From assembly GCA_025201375.1 (NCBI GenBank), contig JAIWZP010000027.1:372001-436000 (forward strand): 64,000 nt of DNA, in the 5' to 3' direction. Both the position numbers and the translations under genes were made by a program. The stretch comes from Gongronella butleri. Taxonomy: Eukaryota; Mucoromycota; Mucoromycetes; Mucorales; Cunninghamellaceae. The notes under the pieces are model-generated. The model made no database searches, was not told the origin of the DNA, and saw only the letters and a list, made by a program, of their open reading frames with translations. Shown piece after piece: positions 49,894-60,908 of this stretch. Position 1 is the stretch's first letter. Each line of letters opens with the position of its first letter.

Positions 49894-52891
49894 CTATGTG
49901 TGCTGAGTCAATTCGGCAAATATGGTAACCAGGTCGTGCATTGCTGGGACGTGCCACGTTGCCAAGGAAGGTTTCTGACTGTTTGTGTCGACGAGGACAG
50001 AGAAGATGGGTCGCGATGGCTGCGGCGTCGCGGTCTTGTCTTCTTTTTGCGGGTTTTGCGAATTTTGCAGGTTTTCAGTGTCTTTTGGGGGGAGGCGATG
50101 GCGCTGTTGCATGGTGAGAAGTGTGCGGAACATGTCCTCGGCGGATCGGTCCGCTCTTCCCGCGCAAAAGATGAAATCAGCGTCTGGCTTTAGCAATCGC
50201 TTGAGCATGTCGCCCTTGCTAAAGGAAATGGGCCGCACTTGGAGTGTTTTGCGTCCGACGACGATTTCCACGGGCAATTTGGACAAGATGGCGTGTTCCA
50301 AGTGATTTTGGCATTCTTTGGCCTGGAAGGCGGCATACGGCGGGTCATCTGCCAGGGCATAATGCCAGGTGACGGCGCTCCTCTTGTGCTCGATGAAGCT
50401 GCCATTGGTGCGCTCCGTGTAGTACGAGAACAGCTCAATCACGTCGTTCTTCCAGTCCATGTCGACGTGCTCCATCCCGTTTACCCACCGCGTCGCGTGC
50501 GGGTATTTGAGAAACATCCCTTGCTCCGCCGCCAGCCCAAGCCCGCGCACCGCGCCAAGCCCGCGCTCAAGCGCAAGCTCATCTTGCCCAGAAATCACCC
50601 ACACTTGATTGCGTGTGTCGTCGCACAATTGCTGCAACATCGCAAGCACCTGCGCCGATGGCGCCCCCAAACGACGCGTCTTATCCTGCCATGGCACCAA
50701 AGTGCCCTAAAAAGGAATAAAAAAAAGCATGAGAATAAAATGTGGTTAATGGGGCCATTCAATGAATAGGAAAAAAAAAAAAAAAAAAACTTGAGGAAAA
50801 AAAAAAAAACTTGCATCGTAGCCAAAGCAAAAGAGCCTCTTGTCACATTGCTTGTACGCGGGTAAAAGCACGTCCAATGTCAATCGACGTGTGTGATTGG
50901 CCTGTTTGACATAGGCCACGGATTCCTGCAGTCGCTTGAGAAACGCGTGCGCCCAAAAGGCAGAAGTATGCGTCTTGACATGATGTAATAATTGCTATAA
51001 ATTAAAGCGTGGTGGGACATGCGCAAAAAAAAAAAAAAGTAAGAGCAAAAACACGCCATGACGCCACTTTTTTTTTTCTTTTTTTCTCATTTTTTAAATT
51101 GGTCGTTACCTGGTGTCTCTCCTTTTTTTCACATGGGGACATGACCAATGCTTCGTGGATTGCGCGCGCAACGCCTGTCATATCCCAAGGGTTGACAATG
51201 AGGGCGGAGCTGAGCGATGCGGCCGTGCCTGAGATCTCGGACACGATGAGTGGATTGTGTGCCTGTTCCTGGCAGATGATATATTCGTAGGCAATGGTGC
51301 TGATGCCATCGCGATTGGACGTGATGAGGGCCACGTCGGCAACGGCAAGGAGCCCGTGGTATTCATCGTCGAGGACGTGGTGCGGATAGTGGTAGACGGG
51401 GCTGAATTCAAGCGATCCGTACTGGCCATTGATGCGCGCAACAAGCGTGGAGATCTTGGACTCGAGACGCACAATGTCCTCGGACTTTGTGATGGTCACG
51501 GGCGCGTCCGTCAATTGGATCAACACCACCTTGTTGCGCCATTGCGGATACATGGCCAGAAACCGCTCAAACGTCTCCAATTTCTGCAACACGCCCTTGA
51601 CCAAATCCATCTTGTCGCGCGCCACAAAGATCTTTTTGTCAGGGTAAAGCTCGCGGATCGACGCCATCTTCTCAATCGTCGTCGGCTTGGCAAGCACCTG
51701 CTCAATCCGCTCTGCATGGATCCCAATCGGAATAGCAACCACATAGCAAAAATGCCCATCGTCCCCTTTCACACCCTCGGGCGTCGACTCGCATCCCAAC
51801 ACACGCGTACATGTCGAGATGAAATGCCGCGCGTACCCGTACGTCTATCACGCAGGAAAAAAAATGAGAAAATAAAAAAACCGCGTTTTAAAACCAGTGT
51901 CGCGTGCAAATCCCAACTTTGCACCCTCCAATGACCCTCCAATGACCACCAATGACTCTTTTTACCTGAAATCCAATCATTGTCGACGCCATCATGCCGC
52001 GCAGAAGCTCTTGACGCTCTAAAAATGGGTCATTTTAGCAAAAAAAAAAAGTTACTGGCACCCATTGTTGCTCTTTTTCACGCGTCATGCACGTGGCTCT
52101 TACTCGGCAGGCACCGGAAAATCTCAGACGTTGGCCACGGCGAGTGCACAAATAGCCCAATGGTGGCCAATGGCGCCATTTCACGTACCATAGAAGACAC
52201 TAGGAGCAAATGATAATCGTGCACCCACACTTTTGGATGACCAAAGATGCATAGCGCGAAAAACAGCGAATTGAGTGTCTCTTTTTGTGTTGGAAACAGG
52301 ACAACTTACCAATATCGCCATCCTCGTACATTTCCATCAAAAGATCCGCGTACAGGCGATTGACCGCTTGATATGCGCGCCATTGTTGTGATTCCAGGCG
52401 GCCGTCCGTCGCGTGGTTCCAAATAATATAATGCAGCAGGGGCCAAAGCACTGCATTTGAAAAAAAAGAGGGGATTGAGCCAAATTCTTTTCTTTTTTCG
52501 TGCCATTGCGGTTCTTACTTGTCTTGCAATAGCCATCATAATGGCCAATGATATTTTCCACGTTGAGAAAGAGCGGCAGGCAATGGTTGGCGAGTAAAAG
52601 TTGCGTGAGCTCGGCCTTTTCAGCATCATTGAGCGCGTGTGGGGTCGCGTCATCGTCATTTTCGCCGTGCCAGTGAATGTGCCCAATCCAGCCGACATTG
52701 TAGATATCACAGTCGTCCGACTTGAGCGACCGGATCCCGCTGTACATGGCGTCGTGACCACGCCGCTCCGCAAGACGCCACGGCGACCCTTCTTTGCGCG
52801 CGTCGTGGTGCACCTCAAAGGGTAGCTGGTGTGTCACGTTCAAAAGCCGCCGCACGCGCGTGCCGGGAGACAAAAGCGAGTCTATTGTCAT
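49894..52891 (-). CDS. Trehalose synthase complex subunit, Tps3/Tsl1-like
   Basis: A fusion of a GT20 trehalose-6-phosphate synthase domain and a trehalose-phosphatase (HAD) domain. Seven exons (52891-52519, 52450-52310, 52229-52104, 52018-51966, 51844-51110, 50994-50815, 50706-49894) give 2421 nt, 806 residues. The GT20 part has YNVGWIGHIHWHG, WVHDYHLLLV, LIGFQ-like MIGFQTYGYARHFIS, ARDKMDLVKGVLQKLE and SNRDGISTIAYEY. The usual DRLD arginine is replaced by lysine (RDKMD). The phosphatase part begins with GYDGTLVP near residue 535, where the nucleophilic first Asp of DxDGT is Gly. The late DD-x-TDEDMF motif is changed to GRADRSAEDMF. This pattern fits a non-catalytic regulatory subunit such as yeast Tps3/Tsl1. 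The long N-terminal extension of those proteins is absent. The sixth intron starts with GC instead of GT. Confidence 0.88.
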
Positions 52892-53134
52892 GGAAACACA
52901 CGTAAAAAAAAAACTAAGAAACAGGTCGAGGAGGGGGGGGGAAACGAGGGAAAAAAAAAACGAAAAGAAGATCGGTGCCGATTTCGTCCTCCCACAAAAC
53001 TGTCCCCTTTTTTTATATGTGCGCCATAAAAGGCAATTTCGCATTCCTCTCCATGATCCCCAACACCCAGCTCCGACTGCATGAATTGCATCTCTATGAT
53101 ACGAATGATGTGCTCTTTTTATTTGTTATTATTA

Positions 53135-53931
53135 TTATTTTGGCACCACCACCAAGGCCTCTTGATCGCCTCGGAACAGGTCAAAAAAGGATTTGCTCAT
53201 TTGCTTGCTGCTGATTGGAATGTTTAGCTTGCCGTTGTGCTTGGCCAGGGCAAACGACGCAGGGATATCGTCCAATTCCTGAAAAAAAAAAATCAAGGTC
53301 AATGTCCCATTCGCCTTGATTTTTTTTTTTTTTTGCCGTTTTGTACCTCTTTCAATCGAGTCACAATCACATCCATGGGCTCATTGCGCAAATACACGGC
53401 GCCAAGAATGGTGTCATCGGATTTGGTCCCGAGGTACACAATGGTCTCGCGCTCTAAAAAACAAAGGGGGGTCATGATGAGTCAATTGAACCCTGTTTTT
53501 TTTCCCCTCACGATTTTTGTCCCTCTCTCCTTACCTTGTTCCGAGGACGCGGGTGATGGTGAGGGCTGGACGTCCGGGGTGATGCCATTGGCTTCGTTTT
53601 CAAGGCGTTCCTTGGCGGTGGCCGTGCGAACGACGCGTTCGACCTTATTTTCAGAGAATTCGTCGGGAAGCAGCCATGATTTCTCAAGATCCGGCTCTTT
53701 TAAATACGTGGGTGTGATGCGCAATTCAGGCTCGGCGCCCGCGCCCGTGTGTTCCGTGCATTGCGCCTCCAGCATCGTTTGGATCTCGGGGAACTTGGCG
53801 CACAGATCAAGCGCCGTCTGGCCCTTGTTTGTTTTTAGATTGGCGTCCGCACCGTGCGACAGCAAAAATCGCACAATCTCAACTTGGCCACGATGACTCG
53901 CCCAGTGCAGTGCCGTCCTGGTTTTGTCATG

Positions 53932-53963
<32 letters not shown>

Positions 53964-54144
53964 CGTCAAATGGCTGTCTTAAGCGCTGTTTCTCAACTCG
54001 TTGGATCTGTTTTTTGCTTTACCAGCCGTTCATTCGGTTTTGCGAGTTGAGGTTGACTCCAGCATTTAGAAATTGCTGCACGGCCTTGACATTGCCAAGG
54101 GCACACACCTCTCTTAGTGTCTCTTCGCGTTCGTCGACAAGCAT
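53135..54144 (-). CDS. Ankyrin-repeat protein, ANKRD40-like
   Basis: Four exons (54144-54023, 53917-53535, 53453-53347, 53278-53135) give 756 nt, 251 residues. The N-terminal half has two to three ankyrin repeats (LREVCALGNVKAVQQFLNAG, then NSQNRMNGWTALHWASHRG and VRFLLSHGADANLKTNKGQT). The wording and position of NSQN--NGWT-LHWA match animal ANKRD40. A Pro/Ser/Glu-rich linker leads to a C-terminal domain of about 80 residues (ETIVYLGTKSDDTILGAVYL to EALVVVPK) that reads like a ubiquitin-type beta-grasp, in the place where ANKRD40 has its own C-terminal module. Function is unknown. It lies 244 bp downstream of the trehalose gene's start on the same strand. Confidence 0.75.
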
Positions 54145-55155
54145 ATTCGTTTTGACAGGGCAAAAAGGAAAAAGAAGAAGCTCTTGAAAAAAACGAAATC
54201 AGGTCCTTTTTCATCCCAGGGCGTCCCAATTCAAACGCAATTGAGATCCCGATCGGCCAATGACACTTGGTCGTTCACCTTCTGGAAAAAAACATCCATT
54301 TCTCCATCAACAGTTTTCGCCTCCCCTCGTGGATCTGGGCTCATTCGACAGAGAAGAGAGTTTTGCTTCGTTTCTCACCGCAGCACGCCGCGTGGTAAAA
54401 TTGTATTTTTACCGAAAAATCGGCCTTGAAATCCTTCATCGCGTTGTGCCAGTATATAAAGTACATCCTCCGGGCCAGCATCGCGGTCGAGAAATCACAC
54501 CCGAGTGCGTCTCTTTCCAATGGTACGAGCTTCACTTTTTAGAGATGCACATGAAATCGAGAAAATCGCAAGTCTTTCATTTTTGCTGTCTTTTGGTCGT
54601 TTGCCAGCAAGATTAGATTTTAAACTGAAATCAGCAGCATGAGCCAACTACAGGAAGGCTTCTCGTTCGAATGAGCCCACCCGCGAGGTGCTGCGGCCGC
54701 TGGATGACGCGTAAACGCGATTTTGAAAAATGGCGAATTTTCCAAGGGGTGCAGTCGTGGATTTGAAAATGAAGAAATTTCACCCCATCTTACCATAAGT
54801 GGGTGCCATTTAGAATACAAGGCGGATTTTGAAACCCGTCGTAAGTGGCCCACCTGAATAGGTTTCAGCCCTTCTTGGAACCTTTGCACCACTTTTCCCA
54901 TCCTGACCTTCCCACACCTTCCCTCCAATTGGCCCACAGCTCCGCCAGACCGCCATATCCCCAATGAGCCTGCCCCCCCAAAGGTGCCACAGCAACACAT
55001 CACTCCCATTGGTCCACAGAGCCGCGCGTATTCAATTTTGTATGCAAACCATTTGCAAAAAAAAAAAAAAAGAAAGAGAAAGGTGACAAGAGGGACAACA
55101 GGCAAAGAAAAACAAAGACAAGCAAAGAGAATAAAGAGCATGATCAACAGATCCA
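54145..55155. other. Intergenic, holding repeat B copy 1
   Basis: No gene. Most of 54660-54988 is one copy of repeat B. A GA-rich stretch (55060-55190) abuts and partly overlaps the 3' end of the KDZ gene. Confidence 0.7.
54660..54988 (-). repeat. Dispersed repeat B, copy 1
   Basis: About 330 bp that match 61949-62272 in inverted orientation, clearly but imperfectly. Shared words include TTCGAATGAGCCCA, TAGAATACAAGGCGGATTTT, CACCTGAATAGGTTTCAG and CTCCGCC followed by GACCGCCATA. No frame is conserved. Confidence 0.85.
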
Positions 55156-57010
55156 TCAGGAAGAGGGGGAAGAGGGGGGGAGGGGAGGAATCTTTTGGAG
55201 ATAATGCTCGATCTTTGCTACCTTGGGCTTGAACAATATGGCGGCCATTTGCGCCGCAGCTAGCTGGCCTCCCTCCACGGTGCCGCGCGCAATTTCTTTT
55301 GCGTAAAGATCTGTACTTTTGCGCTCGATGTTGGCGAGGTTCGCGCAAAGAGTGTCAATTTCAGCCTACATGTCGCCATCGCATTTAAAAAAACATACGT
55401 GATCTGACCGTAATGACACTTCCACCTGTCTTTTTGGTACACTTACGGCGACAAGAATGAATTCCTCTCTGCAGCGCTCGAGCAACGCGACTTGTTCCGC
55501 TTGGGCAATGTTTTCGAAGCAATTGCGCACCACCTCGCTGTCAAGAAACTCAGGGCCCGCAACTGCGCTGGACGAGCTGGTAAGCCTCGGCTTACCGTGC
55601 TTGTCTAATCCAATGGCATTAATTGCGAGTGCTTATTATTGATTTTTCTTTTTTTACATACCAGCAAACTTATTGTAACGCTCCTTGGCCACTGAAAACC
55701 GGGTTTTCAACACCCAGAGGCGCTTTCGCAATGCTGTCATCGTCTTTTGATCATGCTTTGCCCGTGGGTTGAAGACAATATTGTTGATCTTCTTTACCGC
55801 TGTGGCGGCCGCATACACGCTAGAAATTAGGCTCCGGCCCTCATTTTTCGTTATAGCGTCGCGGAATTCCTGGTCGATTTGGCGATTGCCGGTGCGCTTT
55901 GGACGGGGTCGGATGCTGTGAGCACTCTCATAAGCTTCCAGCTCCCTGTTGAGGTCACATCCTGCGCGAGTGGTCCTTGGCTCCATCTTGTTGTACTCGT
56001 GCAAGCTAAGAAGGTACTGCTCGCGCTCGGACAGCCCGGGAAGATGGCGCGTGGTTCCATGGCGTCCAATGCGGATGAACTCTAGCTGTTGCATTAAAGA
56101 GCCTCTGTCCGCGTTTCCCAAGGTATCAAGCGCCTTCTTTTGTGTGTCAATCGCTCGTTTGTAGAATTCGTACAGGGTTTTGCCAGAACCCCATATTTTG
56201 ACCTCCCAAACATGATGTAAAAGGGTAGCAATGGTTTGAACGCGAACGCCATGTGACGCGCTTCGCAGGATGGACACCACCTTTGTAATTGACGCCCACG
56301 TACGCTCGACACCCTCTCCTAAAAGAATAATGCGAAGAAGCGCGTCAGGTTCTTAAATTAAAGTGGCGTTGACACGCCATCGCACTCTTTTTCGATTTTT
56401 AGCTCATAACATACCATCGCATAAGCCCCATCCTGGTCGGAATCGCGTGGATCGCAGGTAGAAGCAGTCGAGGGTGTGTGCATGGGCGTGGAAGCACCCG
56501 ACAGCGAAATCAATCTCCAAGGGCGGCTGACCATCCTTTGTATTAAAAAAAAAAAAAAAAAAAAAAAAGAGGCGAATCAGCATCATTTAGCAATTTTTCC
56601 AATTTTTCCAACATGCGGGATCAGCCCTCGCCTTTATTACCTTCAAAAAACTGGGTGCAAAGCGGCAGTTGACCTGGTGCGTAATAAAATACATCAAATA
56701 GCTGCTTTAAGCCTTCTTGTTATTCTTATTTTTCAGCTTACATCATAAACATGCATCAATTTCTTCGCGTCAGGGTTCCTGGCTATGACTTCCTTTGTGA
56801 GCGCCTTTCCATATTCATAGGATTCGCCAGCGAGGATGTCCATTGTGACTATCGGATGGCCATGGCGCGCATCAATGGCACAAAAGATGCCATTGGCATC
56901 GCGTACAGTGTTGGTGCTGGAATCGCTTGTGTCTTTGTCCGCCTGAAAGACGCTTGAGCAAGTGACAGGCTCGTTCGTCGAGGTGGGATTGACGCCAGCC
57001 GCGCCACCGA

Positions 57011-57041
<31 letters not shown>

Positions 57042-58488
57042 TTCGTCATCGTCGTCATTCTCATCCTCCAAATTTTCGTTTTCGTCACCTTCCCCGTGAT
57101 CACCCTCATCATCTGTACACTCATTGTCATTGAGAGTGGCTGGCCCGGAATCACCGCCTTCCTCTTTCCGCTCATCGTCCTACAGAAAAAAAAAATCAGT
57201 GATTAGAATGTGCTAATTTAGCCTTTTTTTTTTTTTTTTAACCTTGCGCAAGTATTGCCAGTATGCCGTCTTAAAATGACCCCAATTCATGGCAAAAGTG
57301 GATTTGAGCTTGCCCTTCATCGACATGTGCCCATCCAAAGCAATGCAGACCGTCGATTTGGAGCAGCACAAGCACTGGCCCTCTGACAGCCCAAGCTGCT
57401 TTAGAGCAAGAATCTCCTTCTCGTATTCGATGCGCAGCCATTCTTCAAACGCGTGGTTAAAAGTTGACGGGATCTGCAAAAAAAAATCAGCTTGTCGCTA
57501 GAAGATTAATGACATTACCATTCTCTGTTTACCTTGTTCGGCGGAGCCACGGCCGACGCAGGGTCATCGTTGGGGAATGTTACAGGATAAAGCCGAGCAA
57601 AAACCCTGCAAAATGCCTCTTTGCTCACGCCAGTGGAATCAATGCGCAAATACAAATACGTCAAAAATAAGTGCGCGTGGAAGTACGTCCCGGGATTCAC
57701 GGGCGAAGACGGCATCAGACCATAGCGTTTTACAAGAGCATAAATTGCAAGTTGCTCTGCGCGCAGCTCGGAGCCTTCCAATTCGAGCCCATCGCAAGTG
57801 GGGCAGTACTCGAACTCGGCGTTGGGCGCGTAATCTACAATAAATTTAGTATGACTTATACTCATATTCTGCCTGCGGACGAGCTTCATGGTTTTTTTTT
57901 CTAACCGGTCGTGAAATACGCATTGACGCGTATTTTTGCTTTTTCATGGCCGCATGGGAAGAGCGACTCGACGTGTCGCAAGTCCATTGCGCGAACCACA
58001 CCACGATTCACCGACAAATGGCGGTAATAAGCCTCGGCAATTCGAGGACGCAAAGCTTTCCAATGCCCAAGCGCAATGTGATGCTTGTCGATCTTTGGTT
58101 CTTGTTGCGCTGCTTGATCTTCGTCGTCAAAATCAGACATGAACCCGTTGCCACCATCATCGTGTTCATCCATCGCGTTGGCGCGGGCCATCTCGCGATC
58201 ACGCCTATTGCGCTCATCATTCTCGTGGACCATTTCGCCAATTGCTCTGGTGCGATTGATTATTTCAGACGCACCGCTTGAAGAGGTTGCATCAATGCGC
58301 GGGCCATTGACGGGCGACGGTCTGGATTGTAGCTGAGGCGGTGCTGATGCCGTCACAGGCGCCGGGTCATCAGAGGCGGAGAGACCTTTGAAGTAAGCCT
58401 CGCCATCGATCGTCCCAGACAACCTTTGCATTCGGACATGACGTGCATTGCGTTTTTGTCTGTTGCTTGTTTGTTTTGAACGGGCCAT
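55156..58488 (-). CDS. KDZ-type transposase (Kyakuja-Dileera-Zisupton)
   Basis: A DDE transposase of the KDZ superfamily, common in fungi. Nine exons (58488-57906, 57834-57533, 57473-57243, 57179-56742, 56673-56641, 56535-56415, 56318-55662, 55604-55447, 55365-55156) give 2733 nt, 910 residues with no stop. The N-terminus is basic (MARSKQTSNRQKRNARH). A CxxC module has EYCPTCDGLELEG; then come FCRVFARLYP and QCLCCSKSTVCIALDGH, whose Asp is the likely first catalytic residue. FCAIDARHGHPIVTMD is next, and HVYDVNCRF gives the second Asp. CFHAHAHTLDCFYLRSTRFR and GEGVERTWASITK complete the core, the latter holding the catalytic Glu. An acidic Asp/Glu run separates two blocks. A predicted coiled-coil C-terminus follows. 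All expected blocks are present in order, so the gene may be active. Terminal repeats were not identified. Confidence 0.87.
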
Positions 58489-58560
58489 GATTGCAATACA
58501 AATAAAAGAAAGAAGAAAAAAAGAACGTCGATCCCTCGATCAGCCACCAAAACAGTCAGC

Positions 58561-58742
58561 GCAAAATTTGCAGCAAAAGAGCTTAAATCCCCAAAGCGCT
58601 ACTGTGCAACCATTTTTGAAAAATTCAGGGGCCACTCAGGGGTCACACAATTCAATGTCAGAAAATGCCAAATTTGGGAAATTTCGGACTCCGAGTGATC
58701 AATGCATCCCAAACAGGTAACTTCGATAATTTGCTATTGGCT
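58561..58742 (+). repeat. Dispersed repeat A, copy 2
   Basis: Same-orientation partner of 12171-12349. It lies only 73 bp upstream of the KDZ start codon, so repeat A could be, or could include, part of the terminal region of KDZ-type elements. That is an inference to test. Confidence 0.8.
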
Positions 58743-59888
58743 AATAAAATGACGTCTCGCAACGAAGTACACGCGTCGCTGGCCTTGCTGACGCGTGAAT
58801 CGGCGAGAAACAGGGCTGGCTCGTGACAACAACATTCTGCAAGTTTCGTGTTTTTCGTCAAGTTTCGACAGCAGCCTGATGGACCGCGTTTTTTTTTTCG
58901 AATGCTTTCCTAAAAGAAACGTGCAGAAATGACTGAAAATAAATTATCTTTGACCCAGATCCGACGATCAGGTTTGAGCAACAAAAGCACGGTCAAAACG
59001 TGTCATGTTTTGCCAATTTTCCATTCAATTTTCGACGTGTCGTCACTCGTGTCACCAACAATGCAATCGGAGCCTCGTTATTTTCAAACCAACGCGCAAG
59101 TCGCTCGTCATCATGCTGAGGGAAGCGTCAGTGCGGTCCTAGGACGCGTTCCTGCGCTGCCAATATGATAGCGTGCAAGTTCAATCTAAAAATGTCCATT
59201 GCTTGACAACGCTGACGTGGACAGTGCTGTCTTTTGACCTTTCGCCGTTTCTGCATTGGGCTTCTCGTCTTCAAGTTTGGCGCGATTTTGAGAAACTTGA
59301 TTTTCAATTTTGGCCTGTTGTAGCTCGCAACGTCAAATTTTGAATTGCAGTGCACTCCTATGATGGTTTGATGGATGACGTCTGCCAATATTTGACACCT
59401 ATTCGGAGCTCACAGTTTTGCACTCTTCCCACTGGAACGCGTCTTGGAAATTACAAAACACCTACTGTATTGATGAACTGAGGGAAAAAATCGAGGTAAA
59501 AAAAAACAAATTTTACTACAGTTTTTCGCTGTTTTTTCTGCCCGTTTTCGCTGCTGTACGCCTGTGAAACTGATTTCGTTTGGAAGAGGGGCGCATCACG
59601 CATTTCTGGTTCTCCTAGGAATCCATTTGACATTTGCAGACAGGATGGAGCCCATCATCGTGGTTTAAAACGTAGTTCGCCCTTTTCAATTACATATTTT
59701 TTGGTGCACTTGGCATCCTGTGTCCAAAATCCACAATAACAATCTGTCTTAATTACCCTTGAAATCAAGTTAAGATGCGATGTTATGCAATTAAAAAAAA
59801 CGCAGTGATGTATTGTGAACACGCGAAAAAATCAGTTGTTTATACAGTTGAAACGAAATGAGGAGAGGAAAGTGGGAATTACAGTAAT

Positions 59889-59890
<2 letters not shown>

Positions 59891-59954
<64 letters not shown>
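59891..59954 (+). repeat. Poly-A run of 64 nt
   Basis: The longest homopolymer in the window. On the strand of the neighbouring gene (60035-61817, minus) it is poly-T and lies downstream of the stop, so it is not a retroposed poly(A) tail of that gene. Confidence 0.9.
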
Positions 59955-59955
<1 letters not shown>

Positions 59956-60034
59956 GAACAAGCAATAAGTGACGATGGTAATGAAGAGAATTGATATCGA
60001 GAGACAGGCATTTGATGAGAGCAAGGTATAAAAA

Positions 60035-60877
60035 TCAATCAGCAGTAAGTCGGGGTCGGGTCCTGCGTGCAGGTGTCTCGGCGGCGTTTGCGGCGCGCTT
60101 CTTCTTCTTCTTCTTGATGCGAGCAGGGCTTTTCGTGGTGACAAGCTTGCAGCTTCTCTTCGGAATACCATGCATCTTTTTGTATTTGGCACGGATTTTC
60201 CTGGTTTGCTCCTCTGTGACATGCGTGGCGTCTTTCCAAAGAAACCGGTGAGGGAAAAAGCTGGTTGGATCATTGATAAAGTACTGGAACTTATTGTGTT
60301 CTTGATTTTCATGCGCAAACATGAATCGACAATCCCGCAACGTTCGGCCATCTTCCAGAAGAATGTCATCGCTGTTGTTATCGGCAGCTTCAGACGCATC
60401 TTGCGGCGAGTCATTGAGCGAGGCAGGGGCAGAAGCGGGCGTGTCTTGTGGGGCAGGCGCGTCGCGGAGCGGGGCAGGGGCAGGGTCAGAGGCGGGCATG
60501 TCTTGCGGGGCAGGCGCGTCGTGGTCAATTTGGGGGCGCACAAAAGGGGCGTCTGGATCCATGCGAAATATTTTCAAGTTTGCACGCAAAATTGCCTGTC
60601 TGTCGTCTGGGGACCATGTGGCGGACGCGCAAGCAGCAAAACTGACACTCTCAGGCCAATTATGCACATAGAGATCCTTATTCTGGCCAAGGTCGACAGG
60701 GTCCACAAAGAATCGCTGCCAAGGGATTAAGTTGTGCTTGACGTCAATTTTTTCTAAAAAATACAATGGAATTAGTTTGAAACATTAAAAATGAATTACT
60801 CACCAAGCAGGCCTCTGATCTTTTCACGCGCTTTCATTGACGACCCTTTGAGCTTCGCAGGCACCACAGGGTCACCT

Positions 60878-60908
<31 letters not shown>

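Larger units (their letters stand above)
58489..60034. other. Intergenic with repeat A copy 2 and a 64-A run
   Basis: No gene is supported. It holds repeat A copy 2 close to the 5' end of the KDZ gene and a 64-nt poly-A run (59891-59954) about 80 nt downstream of the next gene's stop codon. Confidence 0.65.

Noticed and set aside
59891..59954. 64-nt poly-A as the tail of a retroposed transcript
   Set aside because: No retroposed gene body lies upstream of it on the plus strand, and the neighbouring gene is on the minus strand with introns.
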